From positions 1-11,093 of the forward strand of contig NZ_CAKUAL010000064.1 in assembly GCF_934636505.1 (NCBI RefSeq): DNA of 11,093 nt, read 5' to 3'. Position 1 is the stretch's first letter. Each line of letters starts with the position of its first letter. This document shows, in pieces, positions 4,443-11,065 of this stretch. Both the position numbers and the translations under genes were made by a program. This DNA comes from an uncultured Ellagibacter sp. GTDB taxonomy: Bacteria > Actinomycetota > Coriobacteriia > Coriobacteriales > Eggerthellaceae. The notes beneath the pieces were generated by a model. The model was not told where the DNA came from and ran no database searches. It saw nothing but the letters and a program-made list of their open reading frames with translations.

Positions 4443-7283
4443 ATGAGATTATCGTTGGCGGAGCGCGCCAGGGGCGTTGTAAGCCTTGCGGTATCGGCAG
4501 TGCTCGCGGTGGGCTTGCTCCCGGTTTTCCCGGCGCAGGCAACTGCTTTCGCAGATGAAGTCGCCGCGGGGGAAGGTGGCGGCGAGATTCTCGTCGTTCT
4601 TGACGAGGCGAAGACCGCGCGTTCGGGTTTGAGCGTCGAGGGCTTCACGACCGACTCGGTCCAGTCGCTGCGCTCGGCGGGCGTCGAGTCGAGCGAGGTC
4701 GTCATCGATGATGGCAAAATCGGTACGGTGCTGAAGGCGGAAGTTTCCTCCGATCGCACGGTTGACCAGGCAATCGAGGCGGTTTCCCGCTTGCCTTACG
4801 TGAGCTATGCGCAGAAGAACTACACCTACAAGCTGATTGACAGCGTGCCCAGCGACGAGTCCCTGTCCACTGGGACGTCGGCCGGGACGTCGGGGGAGTC
4901 GGCCATCGAGCCGCTCGCGACCACGACTAACGACGAGGGCCTGTCGCGCCAGTACTACCTGAAGGATTCCGCGAGCAACGGCTCGAACGTCCTTAACGCA
5001 TGGGACGTCGCGCGTGCTGAGGGAACGGTCACCGTGGCCGTGCTCGACACGGGCGCCTACGTGAACCACGAGGACCTTGCGGCAAATCTCGATACCGATA
5101 ACATGTGGGATGCCTACAACCGCACGGAGCGCGGGACCATCACGAGCTCCAACAACCCGAACGGCGACGTTCACGGACACGGCACGCACGTTGCCGGCAT
5201 CGTTGCCGCGGAGGCGAACAATGTCAAGGGCATCGCGGGCGCTTCGTTCAATGCGCGCGTGCTTCCCATCAAGGTCTTCGACGACTCGAACGATCCTGGC
5301 TGCGAGACTTCGACGCTCGCCGAGGCGTACGAGTACCTGTTCGACCTCGTGTCCCAGGGCAAGGTTGAGGGGCTCCATGTGATCAACATGAGCCTCGGCG
5401 GCTACGGGCTCGATGAGGGCGACAAGCTGTTCGAGTCTCTCATCAACAAGGCCGCCAGCGATTACGACATCGTCACCGTGGCGGCTGGCGGCAATGGCGA
5501 CGACTGGGGCAACCCACTCACCGATGCGTCGTATCCTTCCGATTTCGACGCGTGCGTTTCCGTGACGGCGCTCGATAAGAACGGCGGCAATGTCAAATGG
5601 TCCGACTACAACGAGTTCAAAGACATCTCCGCGCCGGGCGTGAACATCTACTCGACTTACAACAACTCCAAGAGCTCCTATTATTTCCTGAGCGGCACGT
5701 CGATGGCGTCTCCCCTGGTGGCGGGCATCTTTGCGCTTCTTTGGAGCGTGGAGCCCTCGCTGTCGGTTGACGAGGCAAAGACAGCGGTGTACGAGACCGC
5801 GACGTCGGTGAAGGGGTCGATCGACCGAACCAAGCCCGACTACAACGGCGTTGTGAGCGGAAGCCATGGCGCGATCGACGCTGCGGCGGCCGTCGAGTAC
5901 GCGATCAAGAACTTCAACAACGACAACACCTCGTCGATCCGCAACTGCACGGCCGATCCCGTCGCCGATCAGATGTACACCGGCGATGCCCTTGAGCCGC
6001 TTCTGACTATTCGCGATGGTGAGAAGACGCTTGAGCTGGGCAAAGACTACACGGTCACCTATTCTCACAACGTGAAGGTGGGCGAGGCCACGGCGCTCGT
6101 CAAGGGAATCGGCGACTACGTCGGGCTCCTTCCCGTGTCGTTCAAGATTTGCTACGACATGGCCAATGTTGCTATTTACAACGTGAAATCGTCCTACGTC
6201 TACGAGGGCGAGCCGATCGTGATCGAGCCGCGCGCCTATTACCAGGGTCGCGTGAAGCTGACCGAGGGCACCGACTACACCTACATCGTGGAGGGCAACG
6301 ACGCTCCCGGCACGGGTCGCGTGGTGCTCACCGGCATGGGCGATTACCGTGGCACCGTCGAGAAGACGTTTATGGTGAAGTCGAACGAAGTCGAGCCCGA
6401 TCCCTCCGAGGGCAAGATTGACATGAGCGGCGCGAAATTCGTCGGGCTTGCTGCGAGCTACGTGTACAGGGGTCAGCCGGTCATTCCGGTGGTGAACCTC
6501 GTGCTGGGCGATACGCTGCTCGTCCAGAGCATCGACTATGTGATGTCCATCGTTGACAACGAGACCCTAGGCACGGCGACCATCACCGCTGCCGGCATCG
6601 GTCGCTACGAGGGCAAAGCGACGGCGACGTTCGAAATCGCGCGCCCGACCTATGACGTTTCCGAGTTCATCGACGTGCCGCGCAACGGTTCCGAATGGTA
6701 TACCGATTACGTGTACGAGGCGGCGAAGTACGGCTACCTGACCGGCTACAAGAATGCCGACGGCACGCCGACCGGGTACTTCGGTCCCAATGATGCCCTG
6801 ACGCGAGCGCAGGTTGCAACCATTCTGTACCGCGCGTGCCCAACGGGCTCCCTGTCGGATACCGACAACTCGTCGGATGCGAACTCCGTCAACAAGACGC
6901 CCTTCCCCGACGTGGAAAGTGGCGCCTTCTACACGAAGGCTATGAACTGGGCCTACGCTAACGGCATCCTCACAGGTGTCGATGGCAAGGGCGAGATGCA
7001 GCCCAACCGCGAGATTACGCGCGAGGAGCTTGCCGTCGTCATGATGCGCTATGCCAAGAGCTGCGGCCTCTCTGGGGTCGACGCCGAGCCGAGCGAGGAA
7101 GGGATCACCGACTGGGCCGATGTCTCCGATTTCGCGACGAGCGCAATCAAGTGGGCGCTTGCCAACGGTGTGATCTCGGGCGTCGACAACCATGACGGCA
7201 CCAGGTCGCTTTGCCCGCACGACAGCGCGAGCCGCGCGCAGATGGCGAAGATTATCCTGAATGTTGAAGCGATGAGGGGCTAG
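4443..7283 (+). CDS. Secreted, SLH-anchored subtilisin-like serine protease (S8)
   Basis: Exported cell-surface protease of 946 aa. ATG 4443 has AGGAG at 4431-4435; the in-frame GTG 4425 would put that site inside the gene. Order of parts: signal peptide (1-37, LAVSAVLAVGLLPVF core, AFA cleavage before DE38); I9-type propeptide inhibitor (about 47-132); S8 catalytic domain (about 165-490) with Asp202 (VAVLDTG), His246 (HGHGTHVAG) and Ser420 (GTSMASP). Next come three Ig-like repeats of about 70 residues (502-569, 575-645, 664-732) with Y-x-Y/G-D-Y-V patterns, then three SLH repeats (about 737-798, 818-872, 887-943) with TRAQ/TREE-type motifs. SLH repeats in Gram-positives bind pyruvylated secondary wall polymers, so wall attachment is expected. 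The oxyanion Asn is N351 in AAGGNG, one Gly longer than the usual AAGN. The triad is intact and the frame unbroken, so an active enzyme is likely; substrates are unknown. Confidence 0.93.
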   Translation: MRLSLAERARGVVSLAVSAVLAVGLLPVFPAQATAFADEVAAGEGGGEILVVLDEAKTARSGLSVEGFTTDSVQSLRSAGVESSEVVIDDGKIGTVLKAEVSSDRTVDQAIEAVSRLPYVSYAQKNYTYKLIDSVPSDESLSTGTSAGTSGESAIEPLATTTNDEGLSRQYYLKDSASNGSNVLNAWDVARAEGTVTVAVLDTGAYVNHEDLAANLDTDNMWDAYNRTERGTITSSNNPNGDVHGHGTHVAGIVAAEANNVKGIAGASFNARVLPIKVFDDSNDPGCETSTLAEAYEYLFDLVSQGKVEGLHVINMSLGGYGLDEGDKLFESLINKAASDYDIVTVAAGGNGDDWGNPLTDASYPSDFDACVSVTALDKNGGNVKWSDYNEFKDISAPGVNIYSTYNNSKSSYYFLSGTSMASPLVAGIFALLWSVEPSLSVDEAKTAVYETATSVKGSIDRTKPDYNGVVSGSHGAIDAAAAVEYAIKNFNNDNTSSIRNCTADPVADQMYTGDALEPLLTIRDGEKTLELGKDYTVTYSHNVKVGEATALVKGIGDYVGLLPVSFKICYDMANVAIYNVKSSYVYEGEPIVIEPRAYYQGRVKLTEGTDYTYIVEGNDAPGTGRVVLTGMGDYRGTVEKTFMVKSNEVEPDPSEGKIDMSGAKFVGLAASYVYRGQPVIPVVNLVLGDTLLVQSIDYVMSIVDNETLGTATITAAGIGRYEGKATATFEIARPTYDVSEFIDVPRNGSEWYTDYVYEAAKYGYLTGYKNADGTPTGYFGPNDALTRAQVATILYRACPTGSLSDTDNSSDANSVNKTPFPDVESGAFYTKAMNWAYANGILTGVDGKGEMQPNREITREELAVVMMRYAKSCGLSGVDAEPSEEGITDWADVSDFATSAIKWALANGVISGVDNHDGTRSLCPHDSASRAQMAKIILNVEAMRG

Positions 7284-7313
7284 AAGAGCCCGGCGAGCTG
7301 CTTCGGCTAATTC

Positions 7314-7357
7314 CCGGCCCGCTTCCCTTCCTCTAAGGCGGGGGAGCGGGCCGGTCC
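7314..7357 (+). terminator. GC-rich hairpin terminator after protease gene
   Basis: Bases 7314-7327 (CCGGCCCGCTTCCC) pair with 7341-7354 in 14 pairs, including one T-G, with a 13-base loop. It starts 31 bases after the protease stop. The following bases TCCACGTTT are a poor T-tract, so it may be imperfect or factor-assisted. Confidence 0.55.
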
Positions 7358-7420
7358 ACGTTTGGGCTTTGTGGCCTTCGGGTTGCGTTCGACGACGTCG
7401 CGGGCGGCGCAATTGCCGCG

Positions 7421-7429
7421 TGCTACAAT
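7421..7429 (+). promoter_or_regulatory. Extended -10 promoter of galU
   Basis: TGCTACAAT (7421-7429) fits the extended -10 form TGn-TAnAAT. No convincing -35 is present 17 bases upstream, as is common for this promoter type. It predicts a start of transcription near 7436 and a leader of about 67 bases. Confidence 0.55.
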
Positions 7430-7447
7430 CTGTCCCGTGAGTTTCCA

Positions 7448-7470
7448 GAAAGCGCCGAGCGGGCGCTTTC
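7448..7470 (+). other. Perfect hairpin in galU leader
   Basis: GAAAGCGCC (7448-7456) and GGCGCTTTC (7462-7470) are exact inverted repeats with a 5-base loop. It lies just after the predicted transcription start and 32 bases before the galU start codon. The trailing CTTGT is not a clear T-run. It might be an attenuator or an mRNA-stabilising 5' hairpin. Confidence 0.5.
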
Positions 7471-7502
7471 CTTGTATGTTGCCTCGCGAAGAAAGGTTTC
7501 CT

Positions 7503-8315
7503 ATGAAGGCACTTATTCCCGCTGCCGGTTTGGGCACGCGCTTCCTTCCCGCCACGAAGGCGCAGCCGAAAGAGATGCTGCTCGTGGTCGACCGCCCCGT
7601 CATCCAGTACGTGGTGGAGGAGGGCTTGGCGTCGAAGGCCGACGAGGTCGTCATTGTGAACAGCCGCTCCAAGAAGGCGATCGAGGATCATTTCACGCCT
7701 GACCCCGACCTGGTCGCCACGCTGCGCGCGCGCGGCAAGGACGCTTACGCCGACGAGGTGGAGCGCGTGGGCAACTACAACGTGAGCTACGTGTACCAGG
7801 AGGAGCCGCTCGGGCTGGGGCATGCCATCTGGTGCGCGCACGAGAAGACGGCGGGCGAGCCGTTCTACGTGCTTCTAGGCGACGTGATCGTGCCCGACAA
7901 CCAGATGCTGCCCGCGATGCAGAAGGTGTCGGACGAGCACGGCGGGGCGAGCGTGATCGCAGTCATGCCCGTGCCCGATGACCAGGTGCATCGCTTCGGG
8001 ATCATCGCTGGTGAGAAGCTCTCCGACGATGTGTGGAAGGTCGATTCGCTCGTGGAGAAGCCGGCGCTTGAGGACGCGCCCTCGAACCTGGCCGTGTTCG
8101 GCCGCTATCTGCTGAGCCCGCGCGTCATGGAACTTCTGGCCGACGTGAAGCCTGGCGTGGGCGGCGAAATCCAGCTGACCGACGCGCTCGACGAGGTGCT
8201 GCGCGAGGAGGAGATGTACGCGCTCGTGATCGATCCCGAAGACGGCTTCGACACCGGCACAGTCGAGAGCTGGCTGCACACCAACAACGTGCTCTTCGAG
8301 CGCAAGCAAGGGTAA
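7503..8315 (+). CDS. galU: UTP-glucose-1-phosphate uridylyltransferase
   Basis: Cytoplasmic enzyme of 270 aa making UDP-glucose from UTP and glucose-1-phosphate, a precursor for wall polysaccharide and glycolipid. ATG 7503 follows AGAAAGG (7490-7496); longer in-frame readings upstream would run through the promoter and leader hairpin. Signature parts are the nucleotide-binding start ALIPAAGLGTRFLPATK (3-19), PKEML (22-26), QEEPLGLGHAIW (99-110), metal-binding LLGD127, LVEKP (183-187), GGEIQLTDAL (220-229) and DGFDTGTVESW (247-257). At 270 aa it is shorter than E. coli GalU (about 302) or B. subtilis GtaB (about 292), mostly at the C-terminus, but the motifs are complete. It sits between a surface protease and an unrelated region and has its own promoter. 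A role supplying the wall polymer bound by SLH proteins is possible but only inferred. Confidence 0.95.
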   Translation: MKALIPAAGLGTRFLPATKAQPKEMLLVVDRPVIQYVVEEGLASKADEVVIVNSRSKKAIEDHFTPDPDLVATLRARGKDAYADEVERVGNYNVSYVYQEEPLGLGHAIWCAHEKTAGEPFYVLLGDVIVPDNQMLPAMQKVSDEHGGASVIAVMPVPDDQVHRFGIIAGEKLSDDVWKVDSLVEKPALEDAPSNLAVFGRYLLSPRVMELLADVKPGVGGEIQLTDALDEVLREEEMYALVIDPEDGFDTGTVESWLHTNNVLFERKQG

Positions 8316-8496
8316 GCGTTCGCGGGCGGCGATAGCCTTCCCTGGTGGGGTGCGTCTACGGGCGCGGGCAAGCGTCCGCGGGCGTACCTTTTCAAGTGAT
8401 GGTAAGTGTCCGTAAACGGCGGCGATCTTCCCAGGCGGGGCAAATCGCCCGCAAGCAAGGGTGGCTTTCCTGAGAAGGGGCAAGCGCTCGCGGGCG
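8314..8496 (+). repeat. Degenerate GC-rich repeats (AAGCGTYCGCGGGCG family)
   Basis: Four copies of a 15-base core lie at 8314-8328, 8370-8384, 8404-8418 and 8482-8496. Three differ at only one or two positions; the third (AAGTGTCCGTAAACG) is more diverged. Copies 1 and 3 extend to about 40 bases, ending TTCCC(T/A)GG(T/C)GGGG. The first copy overlaps the galU stop codon. In addition CGCAAGCAAGGGT, the last codons of galU (8301-8313), recurs at 8450-8462. Start spacings of 56, 34 and 78 do not fit CRISPR. Confidence 0.6.
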
Positions 8497-8842
8497 CGTG
8501 GCCTCCCTGAGAAAAGGCGGTCTTTTCAAGCTTGAATTTTCAATCTTGTCATTTTCGAGGGGGAGACCTGCCAGAAATCGGGCGGTTTTCATCATCTCGG
8601 GAAGAATTCGAGCGAGGAGGAGAAAGCCGCCCGCAAAGCAAAGTCCGCTGACCTGGCCTTACTCTTCTCGCCGCTTGCGCCCGCCCGCCGCAAGGGGCGG
8701 GGAAACGCCCTCCGAGGGCTTCCTGTTGATGAAAACCACCCGATTTCTGGCAGGACCCTCTCGAAAAGTGTCGCGCGCGAATTCCCAGGGGGTATGGGCA
8801 GGATTGTCGCCGTTGTGTCGCGCAAGCTTCCCAGGCGCGCGG
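8316..8842. other. 527-base stretch without a convincing gene
   Basis: Between galU and the minus-strand membrane gene the DNA holds the degenerate repeats, a 12-base palindrome TTCAAGCTTGAA (8525-8536) and the inverted-ended element at 8552-8767. CTTCCCAGGCG is repeated at 8427-8437 and 8827-8837. Short frames on both strands lack ribosome sites and protein-like composition. It has the look of an accumulation site for small repeats. Confidence 0.6.
8552..8767. mobile_element. 216-bp MITE-like element with about 41-bp terminal inverted repeats
   Basis: The left end 8552-8594 and right end 8727-8767 are inverted copies. The inner 28 bases (8567-8594 against 8727-8754, CCTGCCAGAAATCGGG...) match at 27 of 28 positions, and the outermost TTTTCGAG matches exactly. 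The 132-base centre contains a hairpin CTTGCG/CGCAAG (8674-8679 with 8689-8694) and no credible ORF. TGTC occurs close to both edges (8547-8550 and 8769-8772) but not exactly abutting, so a target duplication is not proven. It could be a MITE, a REP/BIME-like intergenic repeat, or the remains of a larger insertion. Confidence 0.55.
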
Positions 8843-9187
8843 CTAGGCCACTGCTCCTTCTCTCGGGAGAATCTTGTAGAAAGCGAGGTAGACAAGCCCG
8901 CCGAGGAAGTACATGAGGGCGTCGATGGGATCTGCGGTGCCGAAATGCAGGACGCACGAAGCTAAGACTTCCCAACATACTGCGCACAATGCCGAGAGAA
9001 GGAGGGAAGACCCCAGGCCGCAAATAATCTCTCTGCCTGAAACAATCCTGGTCAAGACATTTACGTAAGCGGGGAAAACGATGCCGCCGCAAAGGTCGGC
9101 GAGGTGATAGTTGACAAACTCGTACGGCAAAACGCAATCAAACGAGAAGACGAACCTGTTGATAAGGTAAACGAGGGTGGCAAGCAA
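8843..9187 (-). CDS. Small VanZ-like integral membrane protein, start uncertain
   Basis: Hypothetical membrane protein of about 114 aa as read from TTG 9187 to TAG 8845-8843. Hydrophobic segments lie near residues 1-16, 33-47, 60-80 and 90-106. The pattern HLADL (28-32), CWEVL (71-75) and GTADPIDALMYFLGG (83-97) recalls the W-E ... D-x-x-D ... G-G layout of VanZ-like proteins, but I cannot name a family with confidence or give a function. TTG 9187 has no Shine-Dalgarno. The same frame continues upstream as eight plausible codons (RLRDNPLP) to an amber TAG at 9212-9214, and beyond that to ATG 9253 after 13 more codons. The gene may therefore be broken by a nonsense mutation, or it may start at an unusual codon. 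It is the only minus-strand gene in the window. Confidence 0.6.
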   Translation of the reverse strand: MLATLVYLINRFVFSFDCVLPYEFVNYHLADLCGGIVFPAYVNVLTRIVSGREIICGLGSSLLLSALCAVCWEVLASCVLHFGTADPIDALMYFLGGLVYLAFYKILPREGAVA

Positions 9188-9293
9188 AGGGAGCGGATTG
9201 TCTCGGAGCCGCTAAAAGAAACGAACTCGTAACAAAAGCCCTGGTTGATTCATAAGATGCCCACGTGTCGAACATAAGGGGTTCAAGGGTGGT

Positions 9294-9302
9294 TGTTATA
9301 CT
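9294..9302 (+). promoter_or_regulatory. Extended -10 promoter with no gene immediately downstream
   Basis: TGTTATACT (9294-9302) matches the extended -10 form TGn-TATAnT. The -35 position has no good match. The next thing downstream is structured DNA ending in a strong terminator at 9407-9445, not a coding sequence. Confidence 0.45.
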
Positions 9303-9308
9303 GCAAGC

Positions 9309-9441
9309 AGCAGGTGAGAAGGTCCCCCCTCCTTCGAGAACCCTGCAGTTGCCTTCTTTCGAAAGCAGCAGGCGGTCCTAACCCCGACCGTCTAATCCCC
9401 TCCTTGGGCCCGCCGGACCTCCCTTTCCGGCGGGCCATTTC
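9309..9441 (+). ncRNA. Candidate small RNA of about 130 nt, class unknown
   Basis: Between the extended -10 at 9294-9302 and the terminator at 9407-9445 lies a non-coding, foldable stretch. GCAGG (9310-9314) pairs with CCTGC (9342-9346), enclosing GAAGG (9318-9322) with CCTTC (9331-9335) across an internal loop containing TGA and GAGAA. Next is CTTTCGAAAG (9356-9365), and then GGCGGTC (9371-9377) pairs with GACCGTC (9386-9392) including one G-T. I checked for the SRP RNA tetraloop (GGAAGG...AGCAGC) and it is absent. The stretch could be a novel sRNA or a terminated leader of rarA. No homolog is recognised. Confidence 0.35.
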
Positions 9442-9445
9442 TTTT
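9407..9445 (+). terminator. Strong rho-independent terminator upstream of rarA
   Basis: GGCCCGCCGGA (9407-9417) and TCCGGCGGGCC (9426-9436) form a perfect 11-bp stem with an 8-base loop, followed directly by ATTTCTTTT. It ends transcription on the + strand, although the nearest + strand gene upstream is galU, more than 1 kb away. Confidence 0.85.
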
Positions 9446-9460
9446 CCACCCCTTCGCCTC

Positions 9461-9489
9461 TGGGCAAACAAACGTTCGCATGATATGAT
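9461..9489 (+). promoter_or_regulatory. rarA promoter, predicted leaderless
   Basis: TGGGCA (9461-9466), a 17-base spacer and TATGAT (9484-9489) preceded by TGA make an extended -10 promoter. Transcription should begin 7 or so bases after the -10, at 9496-9497, which is the A of the ATG at 9497. No Shine-Dalgarno is present. Confidence 0.6.
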
Positions 9490-9496
9490 ACGCGGC

Positions 9497-11023
9497 ATGG
9501 AAACCTTATTCACAGCAATGGAAAACGAGCGCCGCGCGGAAGTGGCGCCGCTTGCGGTGCGCATGCGCCCTCGCACGCTCGACGAGGTCGTGGGACAGAC
9601 CGATGCGGTCGGCCCCGGCAGCTGGCTGCGCAGCGCCATTGAGGGCGACAGCCTAAGCTCGGTCATCCTCTTTGGGCCCGCGGGCACGGGAAAGACCTCG
9701 CTCGCGCACGTCATCGCCGAGCACACGAGGGCAACCTTTGTGGAAGTGTCTGCCATCGGCGGCACCGTGTCCGACCTGCGCCGCGAGATTAGTGCCGCGG
9801 AAAAGCGCCTGACGATGCAGGGCCTTCGAACCATCCTGTTCGTCGACGAGATCCACCGCTTCAACCGCAGTCAGCAAGACGCACTGCTCCATGCGGTCGA
9901 AAACCGCGTGCTCGTGCTGGTGGGAGCCACCACGGAAAACCCGTTCTTCGAAGTGAACTCAGCGCTCATCAGCCGTTCCCGCGTGGTCGAGCTCCACTCG
10001 CTCACCGATGGGGAAATCGCGCAGCTTGTTCGCCGTGCGCTCGCTGACGAACGCGGGCTCGCCGGGCGCTATGCGCTTGCCGACGACGCCCTTTCGGCTA
10101 TCGTGCTGCTCGCCGGGGGCGACGGGCGCGCCTCGCTTACCACGCTCGAGCTCGCCTCGCAGATGGTGGCGCCCGGTACTCCCAAAAAGCCTGCTCTCAT
10201 CAGCGTCGATGTCGTGCGCCGCGCAACGCCCCACCGCGCACTCGCCTACGACAAGAACAAGGACATGCACTACGACGTCATCTCCGCGTTCATCAAGTCG
10301 ATGCGTGGGAGCGACCCCGACGCCGCGCTCTATTGGCTCGCGCGCATGATCGACGGTGGGGAGGACCCGAAGTTCATCGCGCGCCGCATGATGATCCAGG
10401 CTTCGGAGGACGTGGGCAACGCCGACCCACAAGCATTTCTCATTGCCGAAGCCGCGTTCAAGTCCGCCGAGGTCATCGGCTACCCGGAATGTCGCATCAA
10501 CCTGGCGCAAGCGGCGATATACCTAGCGCTCGCCCCGAAGAGCAACGCCGCGGAGGCGGGAATCGACGCGGCGCTCGCCGAGGTTCGACGGGGGCCTGCG
10601 CGCAAGGTGCCCGATTACCTGCGCGATAGGCATCGTCCGGGCTCAGAGAACTACGGAACCTATAAATATCCCCACGACTACCCCGAAGGATGGGTCGATC
10701 AGCGCTACCTTCCTGATGGCCTGGAGCGCGGCTGCTTCTACCATCCGAGCGAGCGGGGTTGGGAAGCTTACCGCGCGGATGCCGCCGCTCGCGATCGCGC
10801 GGCGGTGCTCGACCGCACGGCGGAAAGCCGCGCTACGGCAGGGGACCGCGCCGCGGCGGAAAGTCGCGCCGCGGCAGGCAATTCCGCGCGAGGAAAAGGG
10901 CGTAACGCGACTGCTGCTTCTGCTGAAAGGAAGCTCTCCTCCGAGGGCAAAGTGCCTTCGGACGCTTCCGCCCAAACGGCACACTCGGTGGATGTCTCTG
11001 ATCCTGCGCCCGAAGCCGGTTGA
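9497..11023 (+). CDS. rarA: Replication-associated recombination protein A (AAA+ ATPase)
   Basis: Cytoplasmic AAA+ ATPase of 508 aa (RarA/MgsA, relative of WRNIP1 and clamp loader subunits) that acts at stalled replication forks. ATG 9497 is preferred over the in-frame ATG 9485, which lies inside the -10. Motifs are LAVRMRPRTLDEVVGQ (19-34), Walker A GPAGTGKTS (60-68), Walker B ILFVDEIHRFN (113-123), sensor 1 VGATTENP (142-149), arginine finger region LISRSRV (157-163), sensor 2 region GGDGRASL (207-214), and the conserved C-terminal blocks AYDKNKDMHYDVISAFIKS, SEDVGNADP and LAPKSNA. The YKYPHDYPEGWVDQRYLPD stretch (389-407) matches the family end near 430. An additional 80 or so residues (427-508) are Ala/Arg/Ser-rich and repetitive, unlike E. 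coli RarA (about 447 aa). It is monocistronic as far as the window shows. Confidence 0.95.
   Translation: METLFTAMENERRAEVAPLAVRMRPRTLDEVVGQTDAVGPGSWLRSAIEGDSLSSVILFGPAGTGKTSLAHVIAEHTRATFVEVSAIGGTVSDLRREISAAEKRLTMQGLRTILFVDEIHRFNRSQQDALLHAVENRVLVLVGATTENPFFEVNSALISRSRVVELHSLTDGEIAQLVRRALADERGLAGRYALADDALSAIVLLAGGDGRASLTTLELASQMVAPGTPKKPALISVDVVRRATPHRALAYDKNKDMHYDVISAFIKSMRGSDPDAALYWLARMIDGGEDPKFIARRMMIQASEDVGNADPQAFLIAEAAFKSAEVIGYPECRINLAQAAIYLALAPKSNAAEAGIDAALAEVRRGPARKVPDYLRDRHRPGSENYGTYKYPHDYPEGWVDQRYLPDGLERGCFYHPSERGWEAYRADAAARDRAAVLDRTAESRATAGDRAAAESRAAAGNSARGKGRNATAASAERKLSSEGKVPSDASAQTAHSVDVSDPAPEAG
10819..10878 (+). repeat. 36-base tandem repeat in the rarA tail
   Basis: Bases 10819-10842 and 10855-10878 match at 21 of 24 positions (GGCGGAAAG...CGGCAGG), one period being 36 bases or 12 codons. 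In protein it appears as two copies of DR-x-A-ESRA-x-AG. The repeat keeps frame, so slippage would change tail length without breaking the gene. Confidence 0.65.
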
Positions 11024-11047
11024 TTTTCATTGTTAGCCGAACACTCG

Positions 11048-11065
11048 CGCCGTAATCGGCGTTTT
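11048..11065 (+). terminator. Possible weak terminator after rarA
   Basis: CGCCG (11048-11052) and CGGCG (11057-11061) form a 5-bp stem with loop TAAT, followed by TTTT (11062-11065), 24 bases after the rarA stop. The stem is short, so confidence is modest. Confidence 0.45.

Noticed and set aside
4449..6068. Long open frame on the minus strand opposite the protease gene
   Set aside because: Its composition (Arg/Val/Ala/His-rich, no domains) is that of an antisense shadow of high-GC codons; the + strand frame has complete protease motifs.
7362..7502. N-terminally extended GalU
   Set aside because: The extension would run through the extended -10 promoter and the leader hairpin, and GalU proteins start at the K-A-L-I-P-A-A-G-L-G segment found right after ATG 7503.
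6567..7841. Long minus-strand frame spanning the protease end and galU
   Set aside because: It crosses two well-supported + strand genes and a terminator, and has no recognisable domain or ribosome site.
8311..8500. CRISPR-like array
   Set aside because: Repeat cores are degenerate and only 15 bases, spacings are 34-78 bases, and no cas gene is present.
8392..8965. Two short frames beginning MKT(A/T)RFLAG on opposite strands
   Set aside because: They arise only because the inverted repeat arms contain an ATG; there is no Shine-Dalgarno, and the sequences diverge into non-protein-like composition outside the arms.
9270..9284. LexA/SOS box (GAAC...GTTC) upstream of rarA
   Set aside because: The half-sites are 7 bases apart, not the 4 of the Gram-positive box, and the outer bases are not symmetrical.
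9285..9441. T-box leader or SRP RNA
   Set aside because: AAGGGTGG resembles part of a T-box, but the ACCGCG continuation and specifier region are missing and no tRNA-related gene follows. The SRP GGAA tetraloop with AGCAGC partner is also absent.
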